The notes below the pieces were generated by a model, which was given only the letters and a program-made list of their open reading frames with translations, was not told the DNA's origin and ran no database searches. Shown here in pieces: positions 44,454 through 54,767 of a stretch of DNA of 64,000 nt (the first letter of the stretch is position 1; the number at the start of each line of letters is the position of its first letter). Origin of the DNA: G963422745 sp963422745. GTDB lineage: Bacteria > Actinomycetota > Acidimicrobiia > Acidimicrobiales > Aldehydirespiratoraceae. The stretch lies in assembly GCA_963422745.1 (NCBI GenBank), contig OY730477.1:1054001-1118000 (forward strand). Reading direction: 5' to 3'. Position numbers and translations under genes: made by a program.

Positions 44454-45677
44454 TCACCGAGCTGGAAGCGAGTCGTAACGGCCGATTTGGTCTGCGAGCG
44501 CGGTGAGCAGCTCAAGCTTCCACGGTTCGACGGCGGGCGCTACGGAGCATGCTGTGGACAGTATGTAGCCGCCGCCGGGGGCGCCGGAGGAGATCCGGTC
44601 GGTCGCGTGTTCGACGATCGCGTCGCGTTCGGATGATTGCAGGAGAAGAACGGGGTCCATGTTGCCCTTGATGAAGACCTTGTCGCCGATGCGGTTCTTT
44701 GCATCTCGAAGCTCGACGGTTCCGAGGGGTGGGGGATCGAGCGTGTCGATGCCTTTGGTGCCGGTCTTGGTCATGAGTTCGAGTCGGTCGCCGATACTGC
44801 CGCAGGTGTGGGTGTAGACCGGAACGTCGGTGGCCGCGGATACCGCGGCGGTCACGCGCAACTCGTATGGCAGCACGAACTGTTCGTACATGGCGGGTGA
44901 CACCATCGGACCGCCAGCGAACGCTGAGGACATCAACACTGCGTCGACGCCGCGTTCGGCCTGGGCAACGGCCCACGCGACCGACGCGACGCAGAGGCGG
45001 TCAAGGAGTGCATGTGCTTTGTCGGGATTGAGCAACAGGCTGAGCAGCGCCAGTTCGTATCCGACCAGTTCCATGTAGTGGGTGAACGGAGAGAAGCACT
45101 CGCCGTGGACCGACACTTCGCCATCGGTGAGATCGCGGACTTGATCGATGGTGCTGAACATGTAGTCCGGGACGTCGGTGAGGAGCCCGCGATCACGTCG
45201 CCCGTCAAGCCAAGGGACGTGGTAGGTGCCCCATACGTAGCCTCCAAAGTCTTCGGCCGAGTCGAGGAGTTCGATGGGATCGGCTTCGAAGTCGAAGCGT
45301 TCTTTGCGGCCAGAGTCGCCTGGGTAGTAGATGGCGTTGTCGTTGGGTGGGACGACCACGATCTCGCCGGTGTCGAACACGAGTCGTTCACCGTCTTGGG
45401 TACTCGAGCGTTCCACAATGCGGTCGAGTAGGTCGGGTTGGCGTCCAGGCAGGTTGATCAAGATCCCGTCAAACGCGTAGCGCTGTTGGAGAGAGACCAA
45501 AGCTTGGGCGAATCCTTCGCTGGTGAACCAGATCTCGACGGGGTCGATGCCAGCGTTGAGGAAGTAGTGGCCCAGTGCGAGTTGGGACATGACCGGAACT
45601 CGGTCCGGTTGGCCACCTTCCATGGCGATGGCCATTCGCTCACGGCTCGTGAGTTCTCCGGTTGGCTGCGGTTTCAT
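44454..45677 (-). CDS. URO-D-family corrinoid methyltransferase
   Basis: 407 residues of the uroporphyrinogen decarboxylase superfamily (SRERMAIAMEGGQPDRVPVM start). The zinc motif used by methylcobamide methyltransferases is visible: His and Cys in YTHTCGS and a later Cys in STACSVAP. With the corrinoid protein downstream, a role in moving methyl groups from a methylated compound is likely; true haem-pathway decarboxylases lack this Cys motif. The substrate cannot be read. Confidence 0.87.
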   Translation of the reverse strand: MKPQPTGELTSRERMAIAMEGGQPDRVPVMSQLALGHYFLNAGIDPVEIWFTSEGFAQALVSLQQRYAFDGILINLPGRQPDLLDRIVERSSTQDGERLVFDTGEIVVVPPNDNAIYYPGDSGRKERFDFEADPIELLDSAEDFGGYVWGTYHVPWLDGRRDRGLLTDVPDYMFSTIDQVRDLTDGEVSVHGECFSPFTHYMELVGYELALLSLLLNPDKAHALLDRLCVASVAWAVAQAERGVDAVLMSSAFAGGPMVSPAMYEQFVLPYELRVTAAVSAATDVPVYTHTCGSIGDRLELMTKTGTKGIDTLDPPPLGTVELRDAKNRIGDKVFIKGNMDPVLLLQSSERDAIVEHATDRISSGAPGGGYILSTACSVAPAVEPWKLELLTALADQIGRYDSLPAR

Positions 45678-45729
45678 GCACTGATCTTGGTTGTGCCCCG
45701 CTACGCCCGCTACGCTTGAGTTTCCCGGT

Positions 45730-46641
45730 TCAGAAACTCTCTTGCTGCTCTGAAGCGGGCTTGCGGGGAGTGTCGATCGGCCCGCGGCGTGCGTGGCGGT
45801 ACTGGGTTGGTGTGCAGTTCTTGTGCTGGCGGAAGACGCGGTTGAAGCCTGGCATCGTCCCGAAGCCGGAGGCGAAAGCGATGTCGGTGACGGTGTTGTC
45901 GGTAGTTGCGAGGAGTTGTGCCGCTGTGGCGATGCGGGTGGCTTGGACGTGGGTGGTGAAGGTGCGGCCGACAGTTGCGCGGAAGAGTCTGGAGAACTGG
46001 GGCGGCGTCAGATCGACGGCCTGCGCGACGTCGGCTTGGGCGATGTGCGATCGGTGGTGTTGGTCAATCCAGGCGAGGGCTCGCTCGACTCTTGGGTCAA
46101 GCGGCGCTGTGGTCTGTGATGCGGGGCGGGCCGAGAGCGGGCGCAGCGCGTTGGGGGGCATGCCCGCGAGCTGGGCCAGAGCGTAAACGAGGGTTGTGAT
46201 GCGTTGAAGGGGGTCACGGTCACAGGCCGATCGGAGGGTTTCACCGATTGGGTTTGCGTAGTCGGCACGGATGTGGATCCCGTGTCCAGCTGCGTCAAGG
46301 AGCGGTTCGAGCGAGGCGGATTCGGGCCACGCTGGTATTGCGTCCTCGTGGAAGTGCACAACGGTGGCTCTGTTTGAGCTGACGTGGGTCGCCGACGCCC
46401 ACGTGTGGGGGACCATGGGGCCCAAGAGGACAAGGTCGCCTGGTCCGTAGGGGGAAACGTCGTCACCTACAAGTCGGGTGCCAGCGGATGCTTCGATGAA
46501 AGTCAGCTCGTAGTGGGTGTGGCGATGCCAGGCGAAGGCGAATCGGTGTTCATCGCGGCGCGAGAAGATGGCTGATACCACCTCGGGTGAGATGATCCCT
46601 TCGACGAGGGCGTCGTGGTTAGTGGGATCGGGCCGTTTCAC
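45730..46641 (-). CDS. AraC-family regulator with cupin domain
   Basis: 303 residues. An N-terminal cupin (WHRHTHYELTFIEASAGTRLVGDD, LLGPMVPHTW) joins a C-terminal double HTH (HIAQADVAQAVDLTPPQFSRLFRATVG, VTDIAFASGFGTMPGFNRVFRQH). It lies 52 bp upstream of, and co-oriented with, the methyltransferase gene, so it probably controls that operon in response to a small ligand. The 20-bp repeats before the corrinoid gene are candidate sites. Confidence 0.9.
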   Translation of the reverse strand: MKRPDPTNHDALVEGIISPEVVSAIFSRRDEHRFAFAWHRHTHYELTFIEASAGTRLVGDDVSPYGPGDLVLLGPMVPHTWASATHVSSNRATVVHFHEDAIPAWPESASLEPLLDAAGHGIHIRADYANPIGETLRSACDRDPLQRITTLVYALAQLAGMPPNALRPLSARPASQTTAPLDPRVERALAWIDQHHRSHIAQADVAQAVDLTPPQFSRLFRATVGRTFTTHVQATRIATAAQLLATTDNTVTDIAFASGFGTMPGFNRVFRQHKNCTPTQYRHARRGPIDTPRKPASEQQESF

Positions 46642-47571
46642 GGGAGAACGCAGCGAGGTTGTCGATGCCCCGATTTATCGAACGCATGCGGTGTCGCCTT
46701 GTTGTTCGTCCGAGGACGGATGGGAGGCGCATTCATGATGTGCTGTTGCTGGCCGTGTTGACAAGGTTGCCAGCGAGCAGTTGCATCCGAGGCAGATGAA
46801 AGAGGGCCGAGTGGTCCCTGTCGAAGCCGCGCAGCGCGACCTGTATGGTCCTGCAGCCGACATCGAAGCCGCTGTCGCGGTCGCCGAGCAAGGGGCCCTT
46901 CAGCGACGATTGCCCGACGTCAACGATCGCGTCGGCGAGCTTAGCAGCTGGCTGGTAGTCGTTGGGGTATTCAATGCACTCGGCTGGTTGATGCATGGTC
47001 TGTACCAGTCTGTCGATCGTAGCATCGTGGTCCTGACCGCAGAGCCCAGAGCGGACGTCGGATGTCTCAGAATCTCCGAGCGTGATACGGTTGCTGTCGC
47101 AAAATCTGCGGTAGCGGCAGTAGTTGAACCGAGGTTGAGCGATCGACGATCCTCGCGAGCTATCGAAGTGTTAGTAGCAGGCTTCGCTCAACGCAGTGGT
47201 TCTCGCGGTCCTCTGGTTCCCACTCCGCACACGCCACTCGCGGCTGAAGCTCAACATCGGGCCTACTACGCCAATCGGCCGATGCGGTGCGTGACGCACC
47301 GCGCGGAGTAGTCGCGCGTCGATCGCAGGTGATTCAGTCGCTGTCGTCTGGGTGAGCGCATGGGTTGGGGAGACCACGAACTGGTTCCGGGGACGACATC
47401 CGCGTCCATGGCGCGGCGCCCGCATCGCTGACTTCGTTGTGTCAGACGGTACTTCCGTGGTTTGCTCCAAGTGACCTGGACTGACGCAAGGCTGTGGCGG
47501 AGGTCAGTCCGAGATCTCGGTTCGGTCAACGCTGGTTTGAAGAAAGCGCTTGACGGACGTCCCCACAAACA
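46642..47571. other. Long intergenic region, no gene supported
   Basis: 930 bp between the divergent AraC and sialidase genes. A plus-strand frame at 46781-47311 and a minus-strand frame at 46733-46996 are open, but neither has a convincing start, codon bias or motif. I see no RNA structure. Confidence 0.45.
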
Positions 47572-47590
47572 TAGGATGAAATACATCCTA
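47572..47590. promoter_or_regulatory. Inverted repeat before the sialidase; shared motif
   Basis: TAGGATG-aaata-CATCCTA, preceded by AC, gives ACATAGGATG. Related copies lie at 52504-52521 and 56325-56338. It sits 30-48 bp upstream of the sialidase start. Confidence 0.6.
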
Positions 47591-47619
47591 CCTCCCACGT
47601 CCGATGTCAGCGAGCCACA

Positions 47620-50600
47620 ATGAGGAACAATTCCAGCAGCGCAAGGATGCGAGTCCCGGTTCTAATGGCTGTAATGGTGTTGACGGCAGCGGTTGGGGCA
47701 CAGGCTGTGCCTGGCGTACCGCCTGAGGGGTCTTCTACGCCGACGCCTGTGGTCACGTGGGACGACGGGAACCGCGACTCTGGCGGCACTTCATTCAACG
47801 GCGTCGAAAGCGATCACTATACCCTAAGTAGCACCGATCTTGATGCTATCAAGGATCTTGACGAAGGTACCGTCGTTGTTTCCTTTTCGATCGGTACACC
47901 GGCCGCTCACGCGATCGTGAGCGGGTCTGATAGCAGAGATGCCTCAAGTGCGTTCTGCTTCTGTGTGTACGGCTCGAACGGCATATATGGAGCACATGCC
48001 CGCGAAGCTGGATCCTTTACCAACGACCTTATTTCCGTACGTTCTGGGAACGACGCCGGGCGCGTTACTGCCGTCTTGTCGGTGGACAAGACCAACGGCA
48101 GCTTTCTGATGACGAGCCAAGACCACGGTGAATCGTGGGCGACGCAACGCGACAGCTCGCAAACTGGGTTCTTCGGATCCGTCTCGGACATGGATTCGCT
48201 CGTGATCGGTGCGAACAAGCACAGCGGCGGTTACGAGTGGCCAATGGATGGGACGATCTACTACGTCGACATCTATTCTGAGGTCTTTACCGAAGCGCAG
48301 GCGAAGGCGGAGATTGAGAATACTTGGCTTGATGTTGGAGGCGGTGCACAGTTCATCCGCACCGCGGAACGCACCTTCAATTTTGCAGTAGTGCCTCCGC
48401 ACGTGAACTCGTCGGAAGTGTCGGCCAAATGGACGATGCCAGACGGAACCACAGCCTCCGTGCACACTCACACGTGGATGGCGCCGACTACGAATGATTC
48501 GTTCGCCGACAATCAGCCAGCCAGAGTCGGCTTGACGACTACGTACGACACCGCCAATGAGCATTACGGGTATGCAAGCACAGAGTACTTTTGGATAGCA
48601 GCGGAGCCGATGGCTCAGGGCTACTCTCAGCCGCAGCACTATGAGACGTTTGTCTTCAAGAACGGGGAAGACGGGTTCGGGTGTTATCGCATCCCGGCCA
48701 TCATCCGCGCAGGGAACGGCGACATCCTCGCCTTTGCTGAAGGGCGCCCTCAACTGAGTGGTACGACCTGTTCAGACTTCCAGAACGGTACGTCAGTGGT
48801 GATGAAGCGCAGCCGAGACAACGGGTTCACTTGGGGGCCGCTCCAAGTGGTAGCCCAGAACGTTCTGCCACAGGTCAGCGGGCGACCCGAGGCAACGGGC
48901 CGACAGTGGGTGGCGCAGAATGTAACGGTTGCGCTGGACAAGACCGACTCGGCCTATCCAGACGGCAAGCTCGTCATTGTCTATAACGCAAACGAGAAGA
49001 GCATTTTCAGTACTTCCGCCGGGCAGGGCATCCGTCGCGTCATTACCGCATGGAGCGGCGACCACGGAGTCACTTGGAACTGGCCGACTATCTCCACGCC
49101 AGCCGACACCAACGACGGCGACATCACGAACCAGGTGTTTCACCCACACAACAAGACCTACACCGCTGTGTACGACGCTGCATACGCCCAGGCCAACTAC
49201 AACTCCTCACCCGACTGGACCTTCAACCAGCCGACTGTCGGCCACTCGATCCAACTCCAACACGGGACTTCGGCAACAGACGGCCGGATATACATTTCGG
49301 GTGGATACACGCCCGCGGGGGTCGGGGCAACCGGTGTCAAGCTCGAGAACTATGCGTACTGGAGCGACGACGGCGGAGCCTCTTGGAAAATCGGGGGGAC
49401 CGTCGCCTCGCCGAACTACTACCTGCACGAGGCCATCTCTGTTGAGCTTCAGAACGGCGATGTCCTGCTCAACTCAAGGGCTTACAACAAGCCGAGCCAG
49501 ACTATAGCGGGTCGCGTACTCACTACTGCAACTTTCGATTCCTCCGGTGAGATCAGCTTCGGGACACCGACCCAAGCCGCAGAGCTGACAACAAAAGCGA
49601 TTGGTGGTGGCATGGCACGGGTGACTAAAGATAGCGAGGCAGTGTTCGGTGCAGAGAGTCGCATCGTATTTACTGCGCCCAATGACGGGGGTAGTAGCCC
49701 TGCCCACCCTACGCGGAACGGCATGTCACTTTGGATGTCGACGGACGAAGGGTCGACGTGGGATGCATACGGTGGCACTCCGAAGCTCCTCCGTAACGGA
49801 CCATCGGTCTACAGCGACATTCTCGCCTTGCCCGACACGCGAATCGGGGTGCTCTACGGCGGGAGCTACACGAGTTCTTTTGCTGGCGGTGGGATCCTCT
49901 TCGCATCGGCAACGCTTGACTGGTTGTCGGCGGGCACCGATCACCGCGCCAAGGTCCGAGTCGATACTTCAGCCATCGACTTCGATGACTCCGCAACCGC
50001 CTATCGCATCTTGACGAGCAGCGAGGTAGAAGACATCAAGAGTATGGAGGAAGGGACCGTCCTGGTCTCGTTCAAGACAACTGAAGAGAAGACAACCGAA
50101 GAGAACTCGGTACGAACCATCTTCTCACTGTCCGACGCTGGCGATGCCTCAACCGAATGGGCCATCGTCGAAACCGGCAGCGGAGACTTCGGTGTTCATG
50201 CTCGAAACAACGGCACACACGTCAACACGACGTATGTCGACCAGAGTCTGATCAATGACGGTCAGTGGCATAGGATGGCGGTAGTCGTCGATGCATCTGG
50301 AACGCAGATATATCTCGACGGCCGCTTGGTGAAAACAAGTAGCGACACTGGCTTCTTCGGTGACATCGTCGGAGCCGACACGGGGAGCGTCGGGCTCAAC
50401 GTGCATTCCGGGGGCGACGAATGGCCGTGGATCGGGTCAATCGGGCTCAGTGAAGTGTTCGACGGTGTGATGACAGCCGATCAGGCGATAACTGCGACCG
50501 ATCCGATGGCGTTTCCGATGGCTACTTGGATGCTCGACTCAGCTCCCGCACCTAGTTCAATCGATGTGACCAATCCCGCGCTCATAGATGCGCTGCCCCA

Positions 50601-51087
50601 GTTTGAGGGCGGCGACGTAGTCGAGTCGTTTGCGATTGGTGCAACGGGCGCTTTGGATGCGTCGCCGAACGGTGTTGCCCCCGCATTCTGGGCCAAGAGC
50701 AGGACAGCGGAGGGCGGTGACCTTTGGTTCGGGTTCATGGAAGAGTCCAATGAGGAGGGGCTGCGCTTGCTTGGGTTAATGACAAGCGAGAACGACTTGG
50801 AATGGCTCGCGGTCAATGCAGCACCCTATGAGGGGGCAGAGGTGTCCATGGTTGCGGTTGTCACGCCGGAAGGAGCGTTTCTGGTAATCAACGGCGACGT
50901 GGTAAAGTCAACTGCCACACCAATCGCAGAGTTTGATCTGGGCGAGGCGGATGTGATCGTGGGCGAAACTGCTGCATTCGGCTGGGAGACGTTTGACGCG
51001 GTGGCGTATTGGGGCGGTGGTGTCGTTCCGTCCGAGCGTCTCGCCTCGTCGTTGACGGCTGCAGGACTGAGTGTCGCTAGGCGTTAG
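47620..51087 (+). CDS. Secreted sialidase with flanking carbohydrate-binding domains
   Basis: 1155 residues. Signal peptide 1-30 (VMVLTAAVGAQA). An N-terminal lectin-like domain (about 55-230) and a C-terminal one (about 780-960) share DEGTVVVSF / EEGTVLVSF and TGFFG...HSGG-x-EWP, like the CBM40 module of sialidases. The catalytic propeller carries the YRIP motif (356-359) and four Asp boxes (SRDNGFTWG, SGDHGVTWN, SDDGGASWK, STDEGSTWD). The last 190 residues form another beta-rich module. It would release terminal sialic (nonulosonic) acids outside the cell. Confidence 0.9.
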   Translation: MRNNSSSARMRVPVLMAVMVLTAAVGAQAVPGVPPEGSSTPTPVVTWDDGNRDSGGTSFNGVESDHYTLSSTDLDAIKDLDEGTVVVSFSIGTPAAHAIVSGSDSRDASSAFCFCVYGSNGIYGAHAREAGSFTNDLISVRSGNDAGRVTAVLSVDKTNGSFLMTSQDHGESWATQRDSSQTGFFGSVSDMDSLVIGANKHSGGYEWPMDGTIYYVDIYSEVFTEAQAKAEIENTWLDVGGGAQFIRTAERTFNFAVVPPHVNSSEVSAKWTMPDGTTASVHTHTWMAPTTNDSFADNQPARVGLTTTYDTANEHYGYASTEYFWIAAEPMAQGYSQPQHYETFVFKNGEDGFGCYRIPAIIRAGNGDILAFAEGRPQLSGTTCSDFQNGTSVVMKRSRDNGFTWGPLQVVAQNVLPQVSGRPEATGRQWVAQNVTVALDKTDSAYPDGKLVIVYNANEKSIFSTSAGQGIRRVITAWSGDHGVTWNWPTISTPADTNDGDITNQVFHPHNKTYTAVYDAAYAQANYNSSPDWTFNQPTVGHSIQLQHGTSATDGRIYISGGYTPAGVGATGVKLENYAYWSDDGGASWKIGGTVASPNYYLHEAISVELQNGDVLLNSRAYNKPSQTIAGRVLTTATFDSSGEISFGTPTQAAELTTKAIGGGMARVTKDSEAVFGAESRIVFTAPNDGGSSPAHPTRNGMSLWMSTDEGSTWDAYGGTPKLLRNGPSVYSDILALPDTRIGVLYGGSYTSSFAGGGILFASATLDWLSAGTDHRAKVRVDTSAIDFDDSATAYRILTSSEVEDIKSMEEGTVLVSFKTTEEKTTEENSVRTIFSLSDAGDASTEWAIVETGSGDFGVHARNNGTHVNTTYVDQSLINDGQWHRMAVVVDASGTQIYLDGRLVKTSSDTGFFGDIVGADTGSVGLNVHSGGDEWPWIGSIGLSEVFDGVMTADQAITATDPMAFPMATWMLDSAPAPSSIDVTNPALIDALPQFEGGDVVESFAIGATGALDASPNGVAPAFWAKSRTAEGGDLWFGFMEESNEEGLRLLGLMTSENDLEWLAVNAAPYEGAEVSMVAVVTPEGAFLVINGDVVKSTATPIAEFDLGEADVIVGETAAFGWETFDAVAYWGGGVVPSERLASSLTAAGLSVARR

Positions 51088-51197
51088 CTAGGGCGCACGG
51101 TTGGGCGCGTTGGCGATGATGCAGCCCCTCGAACCAGATCTTCCGATTCTCGTTGATTCCGCCGGATGCCGTGCCGCGATGAAGGAGTACGGCCGTC

Positions 51198-52325
51198 CTA
51201 TGTCACGCTGTCGATCGCAGTCAACACTGCGTTGGCGGCGTCGATCGTGGCACCGTGGCCCATGAGACCGATTCGCAAGATCTTGTCGGCGTCTTCGCCG
51301 AGCCCGCCGCCTATCTCGAGCGCATGTTCTTTGCGGAGGCGACGACGAACCTCGGGGCCATCGATTTGGGGCGGCGTGGCTGCGGCGGTGATTTGAGGGA
51401 GCCGGGTGGCCTTGGTGCCGAGCAGTCGAAACCCGCGCTGTTCCAGGCCCTGTTGCAGGTGACGTCCAGCCTCTTCGTGACGACGAAAACGAGGTTCGAG
51501 TCCCTCGGCAAGGACGAGTCGTAAGCCTTCGTGGAGGCCGTAGATCATAGAGATCGGGGCTGTGTGGTGGTATGAACGGGCGCCGCCGTCATGAGTCCAG
51601 TACCTGGCGATGAGGCCGATGTCGAAGTACCAAGGTGTGCGGGCGTCCGATCGTTTGGCGGCATGCGCGACTGCTCGGGCCGAGAAGGTGATTGGTGCGA
51701 GGCCGGGCGGAACTGACAGGCACTTCTGGGAGCCTGAGCAGCAGACGTCGATGCCCCAGTCGTCAACTTCGAGGGGCGATCCGGCCAAGCTCGTGACGGC
51801 GTCGACAACGAGGACCGGATCGGGGCCGAGCTGTTTGCGCAGGTTCTGAAGGGGCTGGGCTATGCCGGTGGAGGTCTCTGCATGGACCATGGCGACGACA
51901 GGTGCACCGCTCTTGTCGACTGCATCCGCGATGTCGTTGTCGGAGATTGTTTCGCCCCACGGTGCCGTGACTGGGATTGGTGTTGCGTCGTAGCGACGTG
52001 CCATGTCGATGAGCCGGTTGCCGAATGCACCGTTCACGCCGATGACGATCGGCTGGCCAGGAATCACAGTGTTGGCGATGGCGGCTTCCATACCGGCGGA
52101 ACCGGTGCCAGAAATGGGGAAGGTCATTGCGTTGGTTGTGCGAAACACGGTACGAAGGTGCTCGGAGACCTCGGTCATGATGCGCCCGAAGGCAGGATCC
52201 AAGTGTCCGAGCACGGGCTGGGCCATGGCCTCCAGAACTTCGGGTGGAACCGGCGCGGGCCCCGGACCATGCAAAGCGATACGCGGGATGCTGTTGCAGT
52301 CGTGAACCGAGCCCTGCGTCGTCAT
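51198..52325 (-). CDS. Class V aminotransferase (alanine-glyoxylate type)
   Basis: 375 residues with the fold-type I PLP pattern: GTGSAGMEAAI, Asp175 in LVVDAVTSL, the PLP lysine Lys201 in SGSQKCLSVPPGLA, and the substrate-side Arg near the C-terminus (LRIGLMGHGA). It is close to alanine/serine-glyoxylate transaminases. In this sugar cluster it may aminate a keto sugar or supply glyoxylate metabolism; its amino donor is unknown. It has a shared-motif copy 180 bp upstream. Confidence 0.88.
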   Translation of the reverse strand: MTTQGSVHDCNSIPRIALHGPGPAPVPPEVLEAMAQPVLGHLDPAFGRIMTEVSEHLRTVFRTTNAMTFPISGTGSAGMEAAIANTVIPGQPIVIGVNGAFGNRLIDMARRYDATPIPVTAPWGETISDNDIADAVDKSGAPVVAMVHAETSTGIAQPLQNLRKQLGPDPVLVVDAVTSLAGSPLEVDDWGIDVCCSGSQKCLSVPPGLAPITFSARAVAHAAKRSDARTPWYFDIGLIARYWTHDGGARSYHHTAPISMIYGLHEGLRLVLAEGLEPRFRRHEEAGRHLQQGLEQRGFRLLGTKATRLPQITAAATPPQIDGPEVRRRLRKEHALEIGGGLGEDADKILRIGLMGHGATIDAANAVLTAIDSVT

Positions 52326-52649
52326 CGCATCGCCGACCGCAACGTTGCAGTCGGGTTCGGTCGGGGCTTAGTTCGCAGAGCAGAGAGCCGCGTTCGACCG
52401 GTCTGGCGAGGACTTGAGCGATCCAGCTCTGGTCGTCGACGGCCGATCGTGGCGCTGGTGTGTGTACCGGCGGTCGTGAACATGTTCGGCCCCTTCTTCA
52501 GAAACATCCTACGTCCCATGTCAAGAACAAGCCATGTTTTCCGGCGGTTCTCTCCCATTCGCTTTGGAGAAGAGATCGACCGGCTAGCAGACCTGGAAGT
52601 CGTTCGAGGCCGAGGCGACCCCTGACGAATTCCGCGACGGTGCGGTGAT
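52326..52649. other. Intergenic with shared motif
   Basis: No gene is supported apart from a weak minus-strand frame. It contains the motif at 52504-52521. Confidence 0.5.
52504..52521. promoter_or_regulatory. Shared motif copy upstream of the aminotransferase
   Basis: ACATCCTACGTCCCATGT; on the other strand ACATGGGACGTAGGATGT, a near-palindrome carrying the ACATRGGAYG motif. Confidence 0.55.
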
Positions 52650-53720
52650 CTAGGTGAGCCTGGAGGGAGTCTTGATCTCAGGAAGTGCGATCGGTGTTGG
52701 TTGGCCCGTCAGGATCGACTGGTACGCGGCGTCGATTGTCGCGATCGTGACGGCTGCGTCGGTGATGGTGTAGCTCGGGTCGTTGCCGGCACGGACCGCG
52801 ATGGCGAGATCACTGAGAAGAGCTTGGATGGCTTGGTCTTCTACGCCTGATCCGATTCGACGGATGGTCGCGTGGCCATCTGTGGTGTAGAGGTCGAGGG
52901 ACGGCGTGTTTTCGTTGACTGTGAGGTGGCCGTGCGACCCGACGATTCGCCACGTGGACGCGTTTGGTGCCTGTGACGGTGCGGCTGGGATACGCCCGAC
53001 GGTCACCGTGGCTGTGACGCCGCGGTCAAGGAGAAAAGAGATTACGGCACAGTCTTCGACGCCGTAGTCCTGGTGGACCTTGGAGAACGCGGTCGTACTG
53101 AACGCCATGACTTCGCTGGGGTTGAGTCCGGTGAGGAAACGGATGGTGTCGATGGCGTAGCCGAGGAAGTTCATGACTTCGCCACCGCCGGAAAGGTTGG
53201 GGTCGCAGACGAGTTCGGGACGTTCTACTGAGGTGGCGAAGTGGGCTCCGTGGGCGAGGAACTCAATGTCGATGCTTCGTATGAATCCGATGTGACCGTC
53301 GTCGATCGACGCCCGGGTTCTTGTCGTGGGTGACCCGAGCGCTCGGGTCACGCCGGTGCAGATGCCCGGGGAGGTTGCGGCCAGATCCGTGAGTTCCTGT
53401 ACATCTTGAGTGGAGGTGGCAACTGGCTTGTCGATGAGGACGTGGTGGCCGTTTTGTAATGCGTCGCGTGCCGCTGCTGCGTGCCGGGTTGGTTCGGTGC
53501 AGATGACGACGAGGCAAGGCTCGTACGGGAGTCGATCGAGCAGGTTGAGACCGGCCTCGTTGGCACATTCTCGAGCCCTGGTTCTGGCGGTGTCTGAAGC
53601 GTCGGGGTGTTCGTAGATGCCGAGCAACGTGAAGTCGTTGTGCGCAGCGAGGAGATGGGCGTAGCTGTCGGCGTGTCGGATTGCACCGGAGATGACTGAT
53701 CGGATCGGCCGAGCAGTCAT
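52650..53720 (-). CDS. Gfo/Idh/MocA oxidoreductase 1
   Basis: 356 residues from ATG 53720, overlapping the upstream stop by 4 nt (ATGA). The Rossmann N-terminus is degenerate (SVISGAIRHADSYA, without the usual GxGxxG); the DKPVATS motif and the C-terminal sheet with GGGEVMNFLGYAIDTIRFLTG are normal. Family members oxidise or reduce sugars and inositols with NAD(P). Third gene of a minus-strand operon after an ABC ATPase and oxidoreductase 2. Confidence 0.86.
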   Translation of the reverse strand: MTARPIRSVISGAIRHADSYAHLLAAHNDFTLLGIYEHPDASDTARTRARECANEAGLNLLDRLPYEPCLVVICTEPTRHAAAARDALQNGHHVLIDKPVATSTQDVQELTDLAATSPGICTGVTRALGSPTTRTRASIDDGHIGFIRSIDIEFLAHGAHFATSVERPELVCDPNLSGGGEVMNFLGYAIDTIRFLTGLNPSEVMAFSTTAFSKVHQDYGVEDCAVISFLLDRGVTATVTVGRIPAAPSQAPNASTWRIVGSHGHLTVNENTPSLDLYTTDGHATIRRIGSGVEDQAIQALLSDLAIAVRAGNDPSYTITDAAVTIATIDAAYQSILTGQPTPIALPEIKTPSRLT

Positions 53721-54718
53721 GGTCGTGCCTTGAGTTCGATGGGCTGCCCGGAGTCGAGTGACTCTTGCGCGGCGATAGCTGTGGCCAGAACGGTGCGGGA
53801 GAAGTGGAGTGGGATTGGGCTGGTCTTTCGGTTGAGTATCGCTGCTAGCCACGCGGCGATCTCGTGGGTCATCGCGTCGCGGACCGAGGCTGGCTCTTCG
53901 ATGTGGGTCGGGCTGCGGAGTTCTGTTTCGGCCAGGCTGTCGTGCAGGAGACTTCCCTCGGAACCGGCTACGAGGATTCGCCGAAGCGGATTGGCGGGCG
54001 GCCGGAGGCCGTAACTGGTTTCAGCGATCGCCAATGCGGAGTTGTCGAACTCGATCGCGACGTGGAAGCTATCGGGTGTTGGTAGGTCAGGGGCGTATGT
54101 GTTCCAACCGCGGGCGAAGACGCGTATTGGCGTGCCGCCGATCAGCCTTATTGCGAGATCTAGCGAGTGCATGCCATTGTGGATGAGGTGTCCGCCTGAT
54201 TTGTCGGGGTCGAGTTGCCAACCACGCCATGCGCGGGGCCAGACGTAACCGGCGTACCAGCTCAGATGCACAAGGCGCGCGTCGCCGATGTCTCCCTCGT
54301 CCACGGCGCGGATGAGCTCACTAACCGCTGGCTGGTAGCGGACGGTTTGGCCGACCATGGCGACGAGATCCGGGCGCTGGGCCGCGGCGTCGACCACTTG
54401 GTCGAACGCGGGGAGGTCCAATGCTGGCGGTTTTTCGATGAGGACGTGCTTGCCAGCTTGGAGCGCTCGTCGGGCGACGTCTGCGTGACGTTGAGTGTGG
54501 CCGCAGACGTCGATGGCGTGGATGGTGTCGTTGGCGAGGAGGCCGTCGATGTCAATGATGGCGGGTGGTTCGGGGCAGAAGGCGGCAAGCTCGGTTGCAC
54601 GTTCCGTCGAGCTGGTGGCAATGGCGGCGATTTGGGCCATTCCTGAGGAGATGTGCGCGTGGATGTGCGCCCGTGCCATGGTCCCGGACCCTGCGATGCC
54701 CACCCGGACGGCGCTCAC
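53717..54718 (-). CDS. Gfo/Idh/MocA oxidoreductase 2
   Basis: 333 residues from GTG 54718 (VSAVRVGIAGSG). The nucleotide-binding motif is GIAGSGTMA, the catalytic Lys lies in IEKPPALD, and GGHLIHNGMHSLDLA provides the active-site His. An earlier start at 54799 would overlap the ABC ATPase gene and adds an acidic, unrelated tail, so it was rejected. Coupled by 4-nt overlap to oxidoreductase 1. Confidence 0.87.
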   Translation of the reverse strand: MSAVRVGIAGSGTMARAHIHAHISSGMAQIAAIATSSTERATELAAFCPEPPAIIDIDGLLANDTIHAIDVCGHTQRHADVARRALQAGKHVLIEKPPALDLPAFDQVVDAAAQRPDLVAMVGQTVRYQPAVSELIRAVDEGDIGDARLVHLSWYAGYVWPRAWRGWQLDPDKSGGHLIHNGMHSLDLAIRLIGGTPIRVFARGWNTYAPDLPTPDSFHVAIEFDNSALAIAETSYGLRPPANPLRRILVAGSEGSLLHDSLAETELRSPTHIEEPASVRDAMTHEIAAWLAAILNRKTSPIPLHFSRTVLATAIAAQESLDSGQPIELKARP

Positions 54719-54767
54719 TAACGGACGCTGGCCTGAGCACCGATAAAAGAAGTCATCAGCGATGGAG

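Noticed and set aside
46781..47311. 176-codon plus-strand frame
   Set aside because: No start signal or family motif; composition fits chance in high-GC DNA.
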